A stretch of DNA of 64,000 nucleotides from Alloascoidea africana (taxonomy: Eukaryota; Ascomycota; Alloascoideomycetes; Alloascoideales; Alloascoideaceae), in NCBI GenBank assembly GCA_030581615.1, contig JAKTTT010000007.1:372001-436000 (forward strand), given 5' to 3'. Position numbers and translations under genes: made by a program. Of this stretch, positions 30,317-41,000 are shown piece by piece (position 1 is the stretch's first letter; every line of letters starts with the position of its first letter). The notes under the pieces were generated by a model. It was given only the letters and a program-made list of their open reading frames with translations. It did not search any database and was not told where the DNA came from.

Positions 30317-31765
30317 ATGGTAATCCACACCACCTCGAAGTGGATCCTCTTTCTCTTGGGGATATTCATTTCTTCCATCGTCACATTCGCTTCCATAAGC
30401 TCAAACTCATGGCTTCCCCAGTTATTGTTAGTAGTAACCAGAGATGGACTCAAGGTGGAAGGGCAGTACCGACAGGACTCTATAGACAAGTACAATCCTC
30501 TACGTTACTCAGCCTGTACTGGACCATATATCTCATTCTCGGGCTATGGTATTCGAAATAACACCCCTGATGGATGTACAATTGATCAGGCACATGTATA
30601 TATGAGACATGGAGAGCGATATCCTAGCGCCAAAGTGGGCAAAAAATTGGAAGCATTGTTGGAGAAGCTTTACTCAACAAATGTTTCTAGCAATTCCTTT
30701 GAAAATTTGTATAACAAGGGAGATTTGGAATTTTTAAACGAATGGCAATATTTTGTCACTTCAGAAAGTCAGTATGATATGTTGTCGACTACTGGAGCCT
30801 ACGCCGGCAACAAAAGCGCGTATTTTAGAGGACAAATACTTCGCGAAAGATATGATCATTTGTATCAGAAAGACACGGTTCATCCTGTTTTTGTTGCTGA
30901 TATGCCTCGTCTCATAGATACCGCTTCTGCTTTTGTGCAAGGATTTTTCCAAAACGACCTGGATGAGAAGGTTAAACTGATACCCATATCTGAGGAGTCG
31001 GATAGAGGTCTCGACACTCTCACACCATACCTGACCTGTCCCAACTTTGATCCATATGAACAGAAAGCAACCACTTGGGATAGGTTTCCCGCAACTTATA
31101 GAACGCGGATAGCAAACCGTTTGAAAACACAATACCCAGATTTGAAGATAACTAATGAAGATGTGCACTACATGTTTGTAATGTGTCAGTATGAATTGAA
31201 TGTTCAAGGCACATCTCCTTGGTGCAATCTGTTCAGTCTAGACGATTGGGTTAGCTACGACTACCATGGCGATCTCTACCACTACTACGGTTTTGGACCA
31301 GGGCATAGACTTGGGGACTTGATTGGATCGGTCCCTGCAAATGCCTCTGCGACGCTATTAAGACTGGGTCCTGAGAAATCAGGCAAATTGGTGTTTTCGT
31401 TTACACACGATACAGATATAATCAGCCTTTTATCTGTTCTCAAATTGTTTGAACCCCCGGCTGCTCCTCCACTTGACCACATAGATTTTAACAATCCTTA
31501 CAAGGCCAGTGCAATGTCTCCTATGGCTGCCCATTTTTTGATCGAAAGACTCGATTGTGGAGGCGATGCCTATGTCCGATTGATTTTGAACGAAGCAGTC
31601 GTGCCTCTCCCCGGTTGTACCTCTGGACCTGGGTTTTCATGCCCGCTTGATGAATACCTTTCTTACGTTGAGAATGTCGTAAGTGATGCAGAAGACTTTA
31701 TGGAGAAATGCGGAGTAAAAGAAGAGGTTCCCCGGTATCTCAATTTTTATTGGGATTGGCAGTAA
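30317..31765 (+). CDS. Histidine acid phosphatase / phytase-type, secreted or membrane-anchored
   Basis: From the ATG at 30317 the product is 482 residues; an earlier in-frame start has no supporting content. A hydrophobic segment near the N-terminus (WILFLLGIFISSIVTFAS) acts as signal peptide or signal anchor. The active-site motif RHGERYPSA follows at about residue 97, and the C-terminal catalytic pair is in FSFTHDTDIISLL. This is branch 2 of the histidine phosphatase superfamily (yeast Pho5/Pho3, phytases), which hydrolyse phosphate monoesters outside the cell or in the periplasm through a phospho-histidine. Several Asn-x-Ser/Thr sites fit secretion (NVSS, NKSA, NASA). An eroded partial copy lies 1.5 kb downstream. 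Confidence 0.92.
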   Translation: MVIHTTSKWILFLLGIFISSIVTFASISSNSWLPQLLLVVTRDGLKVEGQYRQDSIDKYNPLRYSACTGPYISFSGYGIRNNTPDGCTIDQAHVYMRHGERYPSAKVGKKLEALLEKLYSTNVSSNSFENLYNKGDLEFLNEWQYFVTSESQYDMLSTTGAYAGNKSAYFRGQILRERYDHLYQKDTVHPVFVADMPRLIDTASAFVQGFFQNDLDEKVKLIPISEESDRGLDTLTPYLTCPNFDPYEQKATTWDRFPATYRTRIANRLKTQYPDLKITNEDVHYMFVMCQYELNVQGTSPWCNLFSLDDWVSYDYHGDLYHYYGFGPGHRLGDLIGSVPANASATLLRLGPEKSGKLVFSFTHDTDIISLLSVLKLFEPPAAPPLDHIDFNNPYKASAMSPMAAHFLIERLDCGGDAYVRLILNEAVVPLPGCTSGPGFSCPLDEYLSYVENVVSDAEDFMEKCGVKEEVPRYLNFYWDWQ

Positions 31766-31794
31766 ATTATAAATATATATAATAGATGAGCAAA

Positions 31795-32651
31795 ACGCCT
31801 AGACTGTTCATGTTGTGACATCTAATGACAAACGCAGGCTTTATCAGTTTTTGAGAAACCAAGAGAGTGTGTTGTAGCTCAGAACAGTGGTGGTCACGTG
31901 TGAAAAATCAGGGTAACGCTTTTTTATACAAAATCTACAAAAAAAGAAAATAAAATTTACAAAACCTAGCACTTTGGCCAACCCCGAATAGGAAACCTGC
32001 GACCATGTACCAATTGGGAAGCCTGCATGATTTGTCGCGCCCCTTCGCTTATCAATGCCGGGTAACCTCACTGACCGGCGAGCCAGGTCCCACGGGCCAG
32101 AGGATGCTGGTAGCCATCGGGCAGGCCTCTGCCGGGGCCCATTGGTTTGCTCTCAGACACCCGCTAATCCATGAGCCAACACAAGATCTGATGTGTTAAA
32201 GACTTGGCGACAAAAAACTGATCAAGGGCTCCACACTAAAAGAAAGACTCTGCTGGGTAAGCAAACCCGCTAACCCGTAGGCAGGCAGACGACCCCGATG
32301 TTCGAAAAGATAGTCAGAAAAATGGTCGCCCCCCTCCAGTTTTATGAAGGGGGTGTGCAGGTCTTGGAATGGCGAGAAGAATAAAGACTAAGGGGGTCTG
32401 CATTAACGTACATAATCACAGATTTCCTTTTTGGGGTTGGCCAAAGTTCTAGGTTTTGTAAATTTTTTTTTCTTTTTTTTGTAGATTTTGTATAAAAAAA
32501 TCAAGCGTTACCCTGACAAATCTGAAGGTTTCTTCGCACACGTGACCACCACTGCCAGTTGTTCTGAGCTACAACACACTCTCTTGGTTTCTCAAAAACT
32601 GATAAAGCCTGCGTTTGTCATTAGATGTCGCAACATGAACAGTCTAGGCGT
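31795..32651. repeat. Inverted duplication with ~200-base arms
   Basis: Arms at about 31795-31995 and 32421-32651 are inverted copies with small indels, for example acgcctagactgttcatg on the left against its complement at 32634-32651. The 425-base middle is more GC-rich and holds no recognisable gene. The right arm runs straight into a Myb/SANT-like coding fragment, which the left arm lacks, so the structure looks more like an inverted duplication of a longer repeat than a transposon bounded by its own ends. No target-site duplication is clear. Confidence 0.65.
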
Positions 32652-32825
32652 AGAGTGCACTGGACTGAGGAGTTTGATTTTGAACTCGTTGAGCTCTATC
32701 AAGATTATCAACTATATTGCCTTGAATTCGGCTCCTTAGGGCCTAGGTGGTTAGAAGCGATTTCTGTGTTTAATAATAAAACTGGCCTCCATGTTGCACA
32801 AAGAAGGACCCTCGAGAAAGATTAA
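32625..32825 (+). pseudogene. Fragment of a Myb/SANT-like protein gene
   Basis: 66 residues from an ATG at 32625. RRRVHWTEEFDFELVELYQD has the spacing of a Myb/SANT or MADF-like helix, and FNNKTGLHVAQRRTLEK follows. The same segment recurs inverted at 33036-32854 (FNSETGFHVAQRRTFEK, then RFYELEVAMKEKMKG), where the frame continues further. The fragment on this strand therefore ends early, and a longer family member probably exists elsewhere. Such domains are common in accessory proteins of DNA transposons; the assignment is tentative. Confidence 0.35.
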
Positions 32826-33042
32826 GAGCTTGAGGTAGCAATGAAAGAGAAGATCAAGGATCGCCAAATTCGGACCGGTCTTGGTGGAAGATTGACCCAA
32901 GTGGAGTTGAAGCTCCAAGACCGGTCTGAATTTGCCGACCCTTCATCTTCTCTTTCATCGCTACCTCAAGCTCGTAGAATCTTTTTTCAAATGTTCTTCT
33001 TTGTGCAACATGGAAGCCTGTTTCACTATTAAACACAGAGAT
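32758..33042. repeat. Large imperfect palindrome (hairpin)
   Basis: Arms of about 125 bases (32758-32884 and 32915-33042) are complementary with scattered mismatches, separated by a loop of about 30 bases. Both arms carry the same coding fragment in opposite orientation, so this is a head-to-head duplication of part of one repeat. Confidence 0.75.
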
Positions 33043-33240
33043 TTTTCAGCATGGTATAGTCAAAGCGCTTCATCTATTTTTGATAAACATACCGGATGCA
33101 AGATTTCTTGGAGCTTCACTTATCTCGAAAGATTTTTCAGCGGTTCGTTGTAGCATGCGCATCTTCAAGCCTCTCCCTAGACCACGCGAACGTGTGGTTC
33201 CCATCTCTTTGGGATTGTGAACCCAGTGAACCGCTGTCTT

Positions 33241-33695
33241 CCAGTGAGAAGCTTTACTCAACAAATGTTTCTAGCAATTCCTTTGAAAATTTGTATAACA
33301 AGGGAGATTTGGAATTTTTAAATGGATGGCAATAGATAGCAAACCGTTTGAAAACACAATACCCGGATTTGAAGATAACTAATGAAGATGTGCACTACAT
33401 GTTTGTAATGTGTCCGTATGAGTTGAGTGTTCAAGGCACATCTCCTTGGTGCAATCTGTTCAGTCTAGACGATTGGGTGAGCTACGACTACCATGGCGAC
33501 CTATCCTATGTCCGGTTGATTTTAAACGAAGCAGTCGTGCCTCTCCCCGGTTGTAACTCTGGACCTGGGTTTTCATGCCCCCTTGATGAATACCTTTCTA
33601 ACGTTAAGAATGTAGTGATGCTGATGACTTTATGGAGAAATGCGGAGTAAAAGAATAGGTTCCCCAGCATCTCAAGTTGTATTGGGACTGGCAGT
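33241..33695 (+). pseudogene. Eroded partial copy of the acid phosphatase gene
   Basis: Three blocks match the intact gene at 30317-31765 with about 95 percent identity by eye: 33245-33335 (matches 30663-30753), 33336-33495 (matches 31105-31274) and 33503-33695 (matches 31567-31765). Two internal deletions remove most of the middle and the C-terminal catalytic His-Asp region; the second joins at a short GGCGA repeat present at both ends in the parent (31268 and 31562). The first block also runs into a stop, and the last block is frame-shifted near its end. It lacks the RHG motif and cannot encode an enzyme. It lies in the same orientation as its parent, so it probably arose by tandem duplication. 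Confidence 0.9.
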
Positions 33696-33779
33696 AAATT
33701 ATAAAATTTTATAGATTATCCGTATGTGAGCAGACCTCCTTCCACAACTTCATCTAACCATTTCCTTTAAATCTATATC

Positions 33780-34010
33780 ATCTGTGGCCATATAGTATGT
33801 CTCGTCAAAGAGTAGAGTCCAAAATAATCCTTGTTATCTGGTAAATACCGTACTAATGGGCTATCGAGCCCACTAAGGATGGATGAGCAGATGACACAAC
33901 CATTCTTTACTTGATATGACACTCTGAAGAATACACAGTTGGCTGAATGAAGGACATAAATCAGGCTTAAAATTGATGCCCAATGAGACCATGAGGCCAA
34001 TGTCAGAGAA
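33780..34010 (-). mobile_element. Possible Ty1/copia polyprotein fossil (region between reverse transcriptase and RNase H)
   Basis: On the minus strand a short frame has SILSLIYV near one end and VRYLPDNKDYFGLYS near the other. Spacing and wording resemble the copia stretch before RNase H. It is old and broken, without visible long terminal repeats. The match is weak on its own; the clearer copia fossil at 37.4-37.9 kb makes it more plausible. Confidence 0.28.
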
Positions 34011-34338
34011 GCTCTCTACCACAATTTTATTCTACTAGAGGAGCCAAGCACCTTAAGGCAACAGGAAATCCTCCTGCGCAAAATCAAGGGTCTTCGATAT
34101 GCAAATAAGATAGATGCCTAGCAAGTATCAGGGGGTCAAAAAGACAAGTCTACGGAAACGAAAAGTCCTGACTATAGAAGAACCTCAAGATGTCCCGTTT
34201 CAAAGTGGAAATATTGCAGCTGCTATCAGGCGATATGGTACTTGCGGGAAGCCAGGACATATATAAAATGTATAAAAGAGCATTGAATATTCAAGTAATT
34301 TGTCCTTCCTCTCTCTTTCTCCCCCGATCTCCCAGCAC

Positions 34339-36049
34339 ATGTCGTCTTCTGAACCCAGCCAACGAGCAATACCATTTCTCCCTCCACCTCAGGAACAATC
34401 CCCATCGCAAGAATCCACCCCCGTTTCCCCAGGCCTCGCAAAGCCATCTTTTAATTGTTACGGCAAGTATGGCGGCGAATTCTCCCATGAAAGTTTAGAG
34501 TGCTATACCCCTGGAGGCTTTCATCCCGTCGCATTAGGTGATACTTTTCAGGACGGACGGTATACTATCCGCAATAAACTTGGCCATGGTGGACAGGCTA
34601 CTGTCTGGGCGGCCTGGGACCAAAAAAAGGAGTGGGTAAATTCAAGTTCCATTCAACGGGTGGTATAGTCTGTCTTCATATACTGACGCGCAAGTTTGCA
34701 ATGCTAGATCATGGGTAGCGATCAAGATCAAGTCCGGGGAGGGCTCTGTACCCGGCTTGGACCAGGACATCGAAGTTCAGACTCTGCGAAGACTGCAAAG
34801 GGACTCTGCTCCCCCAAAACTCGGGCAGCCTCCACTCTTCACTCCGCTACTCGATTGTTTCCAGCATTCGGGGCCGAACGGAACCCACAATTGCATCGTG
34901 ACGGAACTACTTGGGCCTTCACTCTCGCGCATTCTCAGCTTGTTCAGGTCTATGGAGGAGGTGCTACATCCCGCCACGGCCCTTCGGATGTCTAGACAGC
35001 TGCTTGAGGGACTCGATGCTGTTCATCGGGCCGGAATTGCACACGGAGGTAACCCTGGAACCTTTCTGTTTGGTTTATATTTGGCCTGTCAACTTGGCTA
35101 CTGACACATTGTCTCCGTAGATATTTCGCCCGCCAACATTGTGTTTACCTGCCATCAGGCAGAAACTGATAGCGAATTGATGAAAGCCATGGGTGGGGAG
35201 CCGACTGTATACCATTACCAGTCCGAGCTCCAAAAGCCACCGGGCTGCCCGGAGCAGCTGGTGAAGTCAGCCGACTGGAATTCTTGGTTCGATGAAGAGT
35301 GTGAAGACATTCGCATCATAGATTGGGGGTTCTCTTATTCTATTGACCAGACTGTTGAGGTCAAGTTCCACGGTCAGCCCAACTCCTTGAGACCCCCGGA
35401 GACTTTCTTTAGAGGGTTTCTCGACTATAGACATGATCTGTGGAGAGCCGGTTCTGTGGTATGAATTTTGATTCTAACAGATGGCCCCTCTTTCCTGTTT
35501 ATTTCTCTCTCTGTCTTTTTAAAACAAAAAAATAAAAGAATCCTAACATATCATAGATTTATTCTCTAGCCTACCAAGAAGAACCATTTGGGTGTTTTTG
35601 TGACCCAGATCATTTTTATATCCGGAGATTAGTTGCAAAACTTGGTCCTCTTCCGGAAAAGTGGAATGACGAATGGGAAGCGATGATGAAAGATTACGAA
35701 TATAGAGAGGCAGATGGTAGGTTTTTTTTTCCCTATCAAAGATGGTCATCATCCATCCTATCAAACTATATTGTGCTGACAGAATGTCCTCCTGCTTTTC
35801 TTTTCCCCAGAAAAAACATTACCTGAGGAACTCATTCAAGACACTTTCATGTCTCGTCGATCAAATATTATTGATCAGTACTATCAGGACTCTGATAATG
35901 AGAGAGATGACAATGGCCCTACAGATGCCGATTTCGACGCTCTCAGTTGCCTCGTGCCGGTGATACAAGGTCTATTGCGGCATAGACCAGAGGACCGCAT
36001 GTCACTTATGGAGGCAGCTTCTTTGATTACGTGGGTGGATTATAGGTGA
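34339..36049 (+). CDS. SRPK-like serine/threonine protein kinase (5 exons)
   Basis: Exons are 34339-34631, 34708-35048, 35121-35458, 35557-35716 and 35811-36049. Introns are 72-98 bases with CTAAC or CTGAC near the acceptor. The product is 456 residues. Splicing restores the kinase motifs: glycine loop LGHGGQATVW, WVAIKIKSG with the ATP-binding lysine, HGDISPANIVF (catalytic loop) and IIDWGFS (DFG position). The SRPK-style activation segment LRPPETFFRG follows directly, then LWRAGSVIYSLAYQEEPFG and a final RHRPEDRMS. HGD instead of HRD and DWG instead of DFG are seen in the expanded fungal SRPK-like families. Substrates may be Arg-Ser proteins, but that is only inferred. It sits in the repeat-rich island, so it may belong to an accessory, expanding family. 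The first donor is GTGGGT. Confidence 0.85.
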
Positions 36050-36270
36050 AGAGAGTACTAATTAAGCTCCAGGTGCTGTGTGGGGACTGGGATAATATAT
36101 ACAATATGTGTATTGCATCAGTTTTGCTGCCGGTTAAAATACATAAAATAAAGTCTACATTTTTGTTCACTACACTTTTATCAGCAAATGAAAGCCCCTA
36201 ATAATTTGCAGATTATTTGGTCAAGTAGGTATTTATGTATTGTTAAAAAAAATTCTTTTTCCTTCAACCA
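36050..36270. other. 3' flank of the kinase gene
   Basis: AT-rich spacer before the Tc1 fossil. No terminal inverted repeat of the transposon could be picked out by eye. Confidence 0.35.
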
Positions 36271-36271
36271 T

Positions 36272-37268
36272 CGCTATGAGAGCGGTGCCTCCCTTCTGTG
36301 AGGAAAGAGATCATTCTTGAACTTGTAAAAAAGACATACTACAAAGAGCGGTAGCGTCGAAATTTGGAGTTTCACAAGCTAATGTGTCAAGAATCAGGGG
36401 GAAATCGATCTTGGGGGTTGAGAAACAGAAGGGGTAGGCCGTCAAAGTTGTCATCAAAGGATCCAAGTTACTCGACTAGATTTATTACGTCCCAACAAGC
36501 AGAAAACGCAGAAGAAATCCAAAAAATTCTTACCAAATCATTGTCCGAAGATATCTCGACTCAAACACTCAGGAGGGGTCTTAAGCGCCAGGGCTTAAGG
36601 GCTATTCTAAAAGTAAAAAATCCTGAATTGACTCAGCGCCATCGCTTGGCAAGATTGGCCTTCGCGGAAAAGTATAAAAGCTGGACTCTTAACGATTGGA
36701 AAAGAGTGATTTGGTCAGACGAGACCAAGATCAACGGATTGGGATCGGATGGGGAAGCGTGGGCCTGGAAACGACCCAAGGAGAAGCTGAGCGAGCGATT
36801 AATACAACAAGCCATGAAGCACGGTGAAGGCTCAGTAATGGTACGGGCTTGTATGCTTTGTAAAGGAGTTGGGCTTTACCATAAGATTGAAGGCAGTATG
36901 CCTGCCGATATTTACATGCAAAGTTTAGAGAAAAAGCTTTTGGGTTCAATACAGAAAAAAGGAAAACAGGTGGAAGATGTCGTGTTTCAACACGACAACG
37001 AGAAGAACCAAAAACTGGCTTGAAAGACATGGTATTGAGGTTTTAAAATGGCCCGCTCAATTCCCAGACCCTACTCTTATTGAACACCTGTGGCAACACT
37101 TAGAAGAGCTTTGATGACACCCAGAACCTCCACATTGTATCAAAGATTTAGAAGTCACAATTGAACAAGATTGGGACAAGATTCCAGCTTCTGTTTGCCA
37201 AAACTTAGTTTCTAGTATACCCAAAAGAATTGAAGCCGTTTTACAAGCGAAAAGTAAGTCAAACAATA
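36272..37268 (+). mobile_element. Broken Tc1/mariner-type DNA transposon
   Basis: The frame with most of the transposase runs 36364-37023. A helix-turn-helix piece (RAVASKFGVSQANVSRI) is encoded at 36345-36398 in another frame. The DDE catalytic core is recognisable: VIWSDETKIN (first Asp), VVFQHDN (second Asp), then after a frame change WPAQFPDPTLIEHLWQ (third acidic residue). A stop follows shortly and a tail runs on to about 37260. I count at least three frame breaks or early stops, so it cannot be active. It is in the Tc1 superfamily (DDE_3). The ends and the TA target site are not identifiable. Confidence 0.85.
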
Positions 37269-37399
37269 ATCATTGTATCAGTTTTGGAAGTAACTATATA
37301 TTGTAAAGGGATTAATTATGTAAGGACCCACCTTTGAACTGATTGGCCTGGAAGAATAAAAACAAGACACATCTTTGCACATTTGAAGTTATACCTAGA

Positions 37400-37910
37400 A
37401 TGTATATGGCATTCTTTATACTTTCTGATGATAATTAAAAGAAGTCTTTCTCTTTTATAGTCTCTATCAAAAAAGAGAGCGTCGCAGTTTATATCCTTTT
37501 TCAACAAAAAGGCGACAATAAATTGATGGGTAGGTGAACCACGGGAGTATTGTCAAAAACTAAAGAAGTGGGAATTTACAAAATTTACTCGGGGCTTTTG
37601 AGCTGTCTCCTACCAAGCTAGAGGTACTTGTTTAAGACCATGTATTGATAAACTTACAAACCATCGACCTGGCTATCTCCTACCTCCAGTGGTACACATT
37701 CTCCTTGGGTTTTCCATTCAAGAATGACGTCTTCACATTTATTTGGTGAATGTGTAGACCTGATTGAACTACCATTTCGAACATCACCCTAACTCTTGAG
37801 AATTTCACTACTGATTCCAACTTTTCTTCGTGGTTGATTCCTTCGTGCTGAATACAGCACGGTGGAACTTGCGCAAAGGCGCAACATAACTTCCGGACAT
37901 ATACAGCAGA
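37400..37910 (-). mobile_element. Ty1/copia reverse transcriptase fossil
   Basis: On the minus strand the piece GINHEEKLESVVKF, RVMFEMVVQSGLHIHQ and INVKTSFLNGKPKENVY follows the order of the copia reverse transcriptase start (after the integrase: GxDYxxTFSPVVK, then QxDVKTAFLNG), and later NCDALFF and LLLIII sit where the polymerase core would be. It is an isolated internal fragment, broken in several places, without long terminal repeats; likely old. Confidence 0.6.
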
Positions 37911-38093
37911 TGTAGAAATGTATAAAGATTCTAATGGGACAAGTATCGAATAGCCTCTTTATATAGTTCTTACATAAATGCTAAATATTGAGCAGTTGGC
38001 CCGTTCATATTTGACTGACGATAAACTGCTTGATAAAAAACGTTTAGTCAAGTAACAACACCCTCACACTCACCATCTCTCCAGACATGAGTG
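37911..38093. promoter_or_regulatory. Promoter flank of HRQ1
   Basis: Short region between the copia fossil and the HRQ1 start. An ATG at 38087 in another frame overlaps the start region and opens only a short frame. Confidence 0.35.
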
Positions 38094-41000
38094 ATGCCAC
38101 CAAAGAAAGGGAAAATTACAGGCAATGTTAACAAAGGAAAGAAGCGGAAATCTCCAGAAGGGTCGGAAACGTGCAATATTGACAAATCCAAATGGCCGGA
38201 CTCTTTTGTAAAGCTATTTCAACTCCATTACTCGCTCAATACGTTGTACACGTTTCTTGAGAGCCGGAAGCATGTCCTCGTTACATTTGAGATGCTTAAA
38301 TCATCCCTAGGTGGTAGTTCGAAAGAGAAGTTGTCAATTGAACAAGTGGCAATAGTCAAAACATTGCTGAAGGACGATTTGTTCTTTGATTACGTGGATG
38401 AAAACAAGGTCGAACAGCTGAACCTTCACCAAAAAGTCCAGTACTCTTTTGAAAAGGGATACACACAGTCTACTAATGACGATACCTACAACATTTCGGA
38501 CAAAAATAAAAACTCAGAACAGATACTGCTTGTGTGTTTTGTAGACCAGGAGTTGAAGCCGTCGATGAGAACGAAGCGAGTGAAGAATGACTATTCTATT
38601 GCGGGAAATGACATTGAGACGTTGATGGGTTCCAAAGAGCTAGCGGCTCCGATATATACCCCACAAAACATAATGAAGCTAATACAAGACCGGAACAATA
38701 GGTTTGCCGCGTGTATTCAAACCTGGATTCAAAAATGTAAAGATGAAGGTGAAGAGGACCCATGGGAAAAGCTCAAATGCCTATCCAAAACACTCATCCC
38801 TATAAAGCCCGTTTTCGTGGATCCCGTCGAATCGATGAAGAACTTGGGAGAGCAAAGAAAAGAGGAGCTTATCAATGGACGAGTAAGCATCGCCGAGTTT
38901 CTTACCCAATTGAAGAGCAATACAGATTTCTATAGGAACCAAATAGTTCCAGATGGAGAATTCCATTTGGATTCAAAACATGCGAGATTTGGAAAGGTTG
39001 ATTTTGAACTTTCGGAAACAATCCAAGACTCTTTGTACGCCTGTCAAAATATTAGTGAGTTTTATACCCACCAAGCTCAAGCATTGAATGCATTGAATCA
39101 AGGCAAAAATGTAATTGTATCGACATCAACATCCTCTGGCAAATCAATAATTTACCAAGTTCCTGTACTACAGTCTCTAGAGCAAGATTCAGTCTCTACA
39201 GCAATGTACATTTTCCCAACGAAAGCATTGGCTCAAGATCAAAAAAGGTCACTCTCGGAGTTAATTTCGGCAAATACAAATCCAAACTTGAGAAACGTTC
39301 TCGTAGATACATTTGACGGCGATACACCTAAAGAAAAGCGATGTTCAATCCGAAGTAGCATTCGCGTCATGTTCACTAATCCGGACATGATTCACGCCAA
39401 TATTTTACCGCACAACGACTCGTGGAGACGTTTCTTGGGGAATCTAAAATACATTGTTGTTGATGAATTACATCTGTATAATGGACTTTTTGGATCCCAT
39501 GTAGCGCTAATCATGAGAAGGCTAAAGAGAATATGCCACTTATTGGGGAATGACAAAATTGTTTTCATATCTTGCTCCGCGACAATAAGCGGACCAGTAA
39601 AGCACATGAGCAACATTTTTGGACTACAACAAGAAGAAGTGGTTCACATTGATGATGATGGCTCACCAATGGGAGAAAAGTACATAATTACATGGAATCC
39701 ACCTCTGACGTCTTCAAACGTGAGGACAAGCTTTATTCAAGAGACAGCCCGCTTGCTGTTGGAGTTGATCATGAAGAACATTAGGACGATTGTTTTTTGC
39801 CGAATTAGAAAAGTTTGTGAATTAGTGATGAAAGAGGTTCGATATCAGTTGGACAACACAATTAGGAAACCTGAATTAATCCCACTTGTAATGAGTTATA
39901 GAGGCGGCTATTCTGCTTCAGATAGACGGGAGATAGAATCGCAAATGTTTAAAGGGAACTTACTTGGAATTATAGCCACAAACGCACTGGAACTGGGCAT
40001 AGATATTGGATCTCTGGACGCTGTTCTAATCTGTGGGTTTCCTTACTCCATGTCTAGTCTCAAACAACAAAGCGGTAGAGCTGGAAGGAGAAATGCAGAT
40101 TCGCTAACTATAGTAGTTGGAGGAGATGATCCAGTTGATCAACACTACATGAACCATCCAAAAGAACTGCTGAACAAAATTGACGATGAACTAGTTATAG
40201 ATTTCAGCAACCGACTGATTCTCGAAGGCCATGTCCAGTGTGCTGCGTTTGAGTCACCGGTGAACTTTGAAGATGACGCTAAATACTTTGGCGATAATAT
40301 GCTTAAAGATATTTTGGAAACAAGGCTGATTTTGGACAAGCAAGTTTCAGAGATTGAAGGTAAACAGGTTTACGCCTGTAATGGAAGATTTTTACCTTGG
40401 CCCTCAGCCCATGTCAACATTCGAGATATTGAAGAATCCCAATTTGCAGTTGTTGACATCACCAATGGTAGGAACATTGTCATTGAGGAGGTCGAAGCCT
40501 CAAGAACCAGCTTTACCTTGTACGAGGGTGGTATATTTATTCATCAAGGTCTACCATACCTGGTCAAAGAGTTTAATCCCGATGGAAAATATGCTAAAAT
40601 TGAACGAGTGAATGTGGATTGGATAACTAGACAACGAGATTTTACAGATGTTGACCCTGTAATCATCTCTTCGTACCGGGAACTGATTAATGAAGATGCA
40701 GATTTGGCTAAAGAGAAAAGCTCAAGAGATCGAGTTTTTGTGTGCCTTGGCGAAATATTAACAAGAATCATAGTTTTCGGGTTCTTCAAAGTCGACAAGA
40801 AAGAAAATATTCTGGATGTTGTGGAGGTCATCAACCCGCCTATTGAAATAAAATCGAAAGGATTTTGGATTGATATACCGTATCGCGCCTTGGAATATTT
40901 ATCCACCAAAAAGTTGAGTTCAGCAGGTGGTATTCATGCCGCTCAGCACTTGTTAATGTCACTTTTTCCCAAGGTTGTTGCTTCAAGCCTTCCAGGGGAT

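Noticed and set aside
34632-34638. Alternative donor GTAAAT at 34636 for the first kinase intron
   Set aside because: No acceptor in the right phase exists for it; the GTGGGT donor at 34632 with the acceptor at 34707 gives the expected WVAIKIK.
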